From Methylococcales bacterium (GTDB taxonomy: Bacteria; Pseudomonadota; Gammaproteobacteria; Methylococcales; UBA1147): DNA of 7,827 nt. The notes beneath the pieces were generated by a model, which did not search any database, was not told the origin of the DNA, and saw only the letters and a program-made list of their open reading frames with translations. Positions within the stretch are counted from its first letter, which is position 1, and the number at the start of each line of letters is the position of its first letter. Positions 6,279 to 7,827 of this stretch are shown here, piece after piece. The translations under genes and the position numbers were made by a program. The stretch is from NCBI GenBank assembly GCA_024958995.1, contig JANXGZ010000095.1, positions 1 to 7,827 of the forward strand. The letters run 5' to 3'.

Positions 6279-7715
6279 ATGACAACAGAAGAATTACTGG
6301 CCCTGCTGCCAATCATCCTTACGGCCACTGCGTCGATTCTGGTGATGCTGGGGATTGCCGTGCGTCGGTCCGAGATACAAACGATCAACCTGACGCTACT
6401 TGGTCTATTCGCGGCACTCGCAAGCCTGCCGTTTATTTCCGATGTGCTTCCCCAGCAGGTGACTCCACTGCTGATCATGGACGATTTCTCGCTTTTTTTC
6501 ATCGGTCTGATCCTCGGCAGCGGCGTTGTCGTGACCTTCCTGTTCAAGGGCTATTTCTACGGACGGGAAGGGCAGAATGAAGAATTGTATCTGTTGTTGA
6601 CAACGGCCCTTCTCGGAGCCGTTGTACTGGTTTCCAGCCGGCATTTCGCTGCCCTGTTTCTCGGCCTCGAAACTCTTAGCGTCTCGCTTTTCGCGATGAT
6701 CGCCTATTCCACCAAGGATGGGTGGTCCCTGGAAGCCGGAATCAAGTACCTGATACTATCGGCGGTCGCTTCAGCCTTTATCCTGTTCGGTTCGGCGTTG
6801 GTCTATGCCGACGTGGGCAGTCTTGTTTTTTCCGACATGTTGCGGGTTTCTGACGCAACAGGATGGTCCCTGTTGGTTACCATTGGCTTCTCGATGCTGA
6901 TTATCGGCTTCTCGTTCAAGCTGTCACTGGTTCCGTTTCACATGTGGACCAGCGATGTGTACCAGGGTGCTCCGGCTCCGGTCACCGCATTTGTTGCAAC
7001 TGTCTCAAAGGGTGCCGTACTGGCGTTACTGGTGCGCTATTTCCTGAACGCCGACGTGTTCCATAATTACCCGGTTCAGGTCATTCTGTCCCTACTTGCT
7101 GGAGCATCGATTATTGCTGGAAACCTGTTGGCTCTGAAGCAGACCGATTTCAAACGGTTGCTGGCCTATTCGTCGATCGCTCACATGGGGTACCTACTGA
7201 TTCCATTTCTGGCCTCGGTACCGTTGGGTAAGGAAGTCGTGATCGAATCGGTGACCTTCTACATGGTTGCTTATTTCATCACTACCCTGGGAGCCTTCGG
7301 GATGGTGTCACTGATGACCGGCACGGGTAAGGAAATGAGTAGTATCGATGATTACAGGGGGTTGTTCTGGAAGAAGCCGCTATCGGCAACCCTACTTACT
7401 GCAATGTTGCTCTCGCTGGCCGGCATTCCGCTGACCGCGGGATTCATCGGCAAGTTCTATGTGTTTGCCGCAGGGGTGGAAGCATCACTCTGGTCCCTGG
7501 TGATCATCGTTGTCATCGGTAGCGGAATCGGCCTGTTTTACTATCTTCGGGTGGTCGTGGCGATGCTCGATAACTCTCAGCAGATCGAATACCAGGAGGA
7601 GTCCGCCGGAGCATGGCTGGCATTGACCGGACTTGCGATTCTCCTGGTTGTTCTCGGTGTTTACCCGTCTCCGTTGAGCGATCTGATTGCCGATTTGGCA
7701 CGGGTCTTTGTCTAA
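6279..7715 (+). CDS. nuoN: NADH-quinone oxidoreductase subunit N (proximal antiporter-like proton pump)
   Basis: NuoN (478 aa; about 485 in E. coli) is the antiporter-like subunit next to NuoK. Expected residues are E131 in FLGLETLSVSLF, K156 in GIKYLILSAVASAF, K214 and H221 in FSFKLSLVPFHMW, K244 in VSKGAVLALLVRY, the TDFKRLLAYSSIAHMGY stretch (289-305) and K392 in LAGIPLTAGFIGKFYVF (380-396). The loop after H221 reads WTSDVYQGAP, with Ser225 where the family usually has Pro. About 14 hydrophobic segments are seen and no signal peptide is needed. The ATG at 6279 has AGGA at 6267-6270, 8 bases upstream and inside nuoM, so it is coupled to nuoM. It is the last gene of the operon, ending with TAA at 7713-7715. 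Confidence 0.97.
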   Translation: MTTEELLALLPIILTATASILVMLGIAVRRSEIQTINLTLLGLFAALASLPFISDVLPQQVTPLLIMDDFSLFFIGLILGSGVVVTFLFKGYFYGREGQNEELYLLLTTALLGAVVLVSSRHFAALFLGLETLSVSLFAMIAYSTKDGWSLEAGIKYLILSAVASAFILFGSALVYADVGSLVFSDMLRVSDATGWSLLVTIGFSMLIIGFSFKLSLVPFHMWTSDVYQGAPAPVTAFVATVSKGAVLALLVRYFLNADVFHNYPVQVILSLLAGASIIAGNLLALKQTDFKRLLAYSSIAHMGYLLIPFLASVPLGKEVVIESVTFYMVAYFITTLGAFGMVSLMTGTGKEMSSIDDYRGLFWKKPLSATLLTAMLLSLAGIPLTAGFIGKFYVFAAGVEASLWSLVIIVVIGSGIGLFYYLRVVVAMLDNSQQIEYQEESAGAWLALTGLAILLVVLGVYPSPLSDLIADLARVFV

Positions 7716-7827
7716 AATCCTTTTGCCCGTTTTCGGGCGAGTGTTAGTACAGGCGCTCTAAGAAGGACTTCGTATTCTATCGTTTCCTCTTGTGGCCGTA
7801 AGAAGGCGAATCTGCGGTTGTCTGGTA
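7716..7827 (+). other. Non-coding stretch after nuoN (window end)
   Basis: These 112 bases hold no supportable gene on either strand. They contain the hairpin at 7725-7738, a weaker adjacent pairing (GAGTG 7739-7743 with CGCTC 7754-7758, one G-U pair), and the 8-base direct repeat TAAGAAGG at 7759-7766 and 7799-7806. No convincing promoter is seen. The next gene, if any, begins at or beyond the window edge. Confidence 0.5.
7725..7738 (+). terminator. Possible operon-end hairpin after nuoN
   Basis: GCCCG (7725-7729), loop TTTT (7730-7733) and CGGGC (7734-7738) form a perfect GC-rich 5-bp stem 9 bases after the nuoN stop. Position and composition suit a transcription end or an mRNA-stabilising 3' structure. 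The run of T that marks an intrinsic terminator is before the stem (7721-7724), not after it: the bases that follow are GAGTGTTAG. It is therefore a weak intrinsic terminator at best. Confidence 0.35.

Noticed and set aside
7792..7827. GTG-started frame running off the window end
   Set aside because: Only 12 codons are visible, with no ribosome binding site before the GTG and an Arg/Cys-rich product without recognisable features.
1..7827. Mobile elements, CRISPR arrays, tRNA or rRNA genes
   Set aside because: None seen: nearly every base up to 7715 belongs to nuo genes, and the remaining gaps of 27, 67, 10, 3 and 112 bases contain no inverted terminal repeats, spaced repeats or cloverleaf patterns.

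Overview
This window is a contiguous stretch of a bacterial respiratory complex I (NADH:quinone oxidoreductase, nuo) operon. All genes lie on the + strand in the order nuoG (3' end only), nuoH, nuoI, nuoJ, nuoK, nuoL, nuoM, nuoN. The assignments rest on family motifs recognised in the translated proteins. The NuoG tail and the NuoI C-terminus look like the Escherichia coli-type enzyme, which suggests a gammaproteobacterium of moderate GC content (mid-50s % by eye). The lineage is an inference: no search was possible, and the NuoH quinone-site loop departs from the E. coli/Pseudomonas form as I remember it.

Layout: 1-510 encodes the C-terminal 169 residues of NuoG, whose 5' end lies before the window. 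A 27-base gap leads to nuoH (538-1494, GTG start). A 67-base gap leads to nuoI (1562-2095, GTG start). From there the genes are packed tightly: nuoJ (2106-2615), nuoK (2608-2916, overlapping nuoJ by 8 bases), nuoL (2917-4785, abutting nuoK), nuoM (4782-6275, ATGA overlap with nuoL) and nuoN (6279-7715, 3-base gap). The last 112 bases (7716-7827) hold no supportable gene. They contain a short GC-rich hairpin that may end the operon. No promoter is seen; it presumably lies upstream of the first nuo gene, outside the window.

How the genes work together: NuoG and NuoI belong to the peripheral arm and carry electrons along iron-sulfur clusters. NuoI hands them to quinone at the interface with NuoH. 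NuoH, NuoJ and NuoK form the proximal membrane arm. NuoN, NuoM and NuoL are the three antiporter-like subunits that translocate protons. The key Glu, Lys and His residues of each membrane subunit are present, so the complex looks intact and functional.

This is essentially an ordinary housekeeping region; I found no new system. The points most worth a second look are at the two looser junctions, before nuoH and nuoI, which are also the only two genes with GTG starts. A well-placed ribosome binding site before nuoH serves an 8-codon mini-ORF rather than the nuoH start itself. A UUCG-loop hairpin directly abuts the nuoI ribosome binding site.
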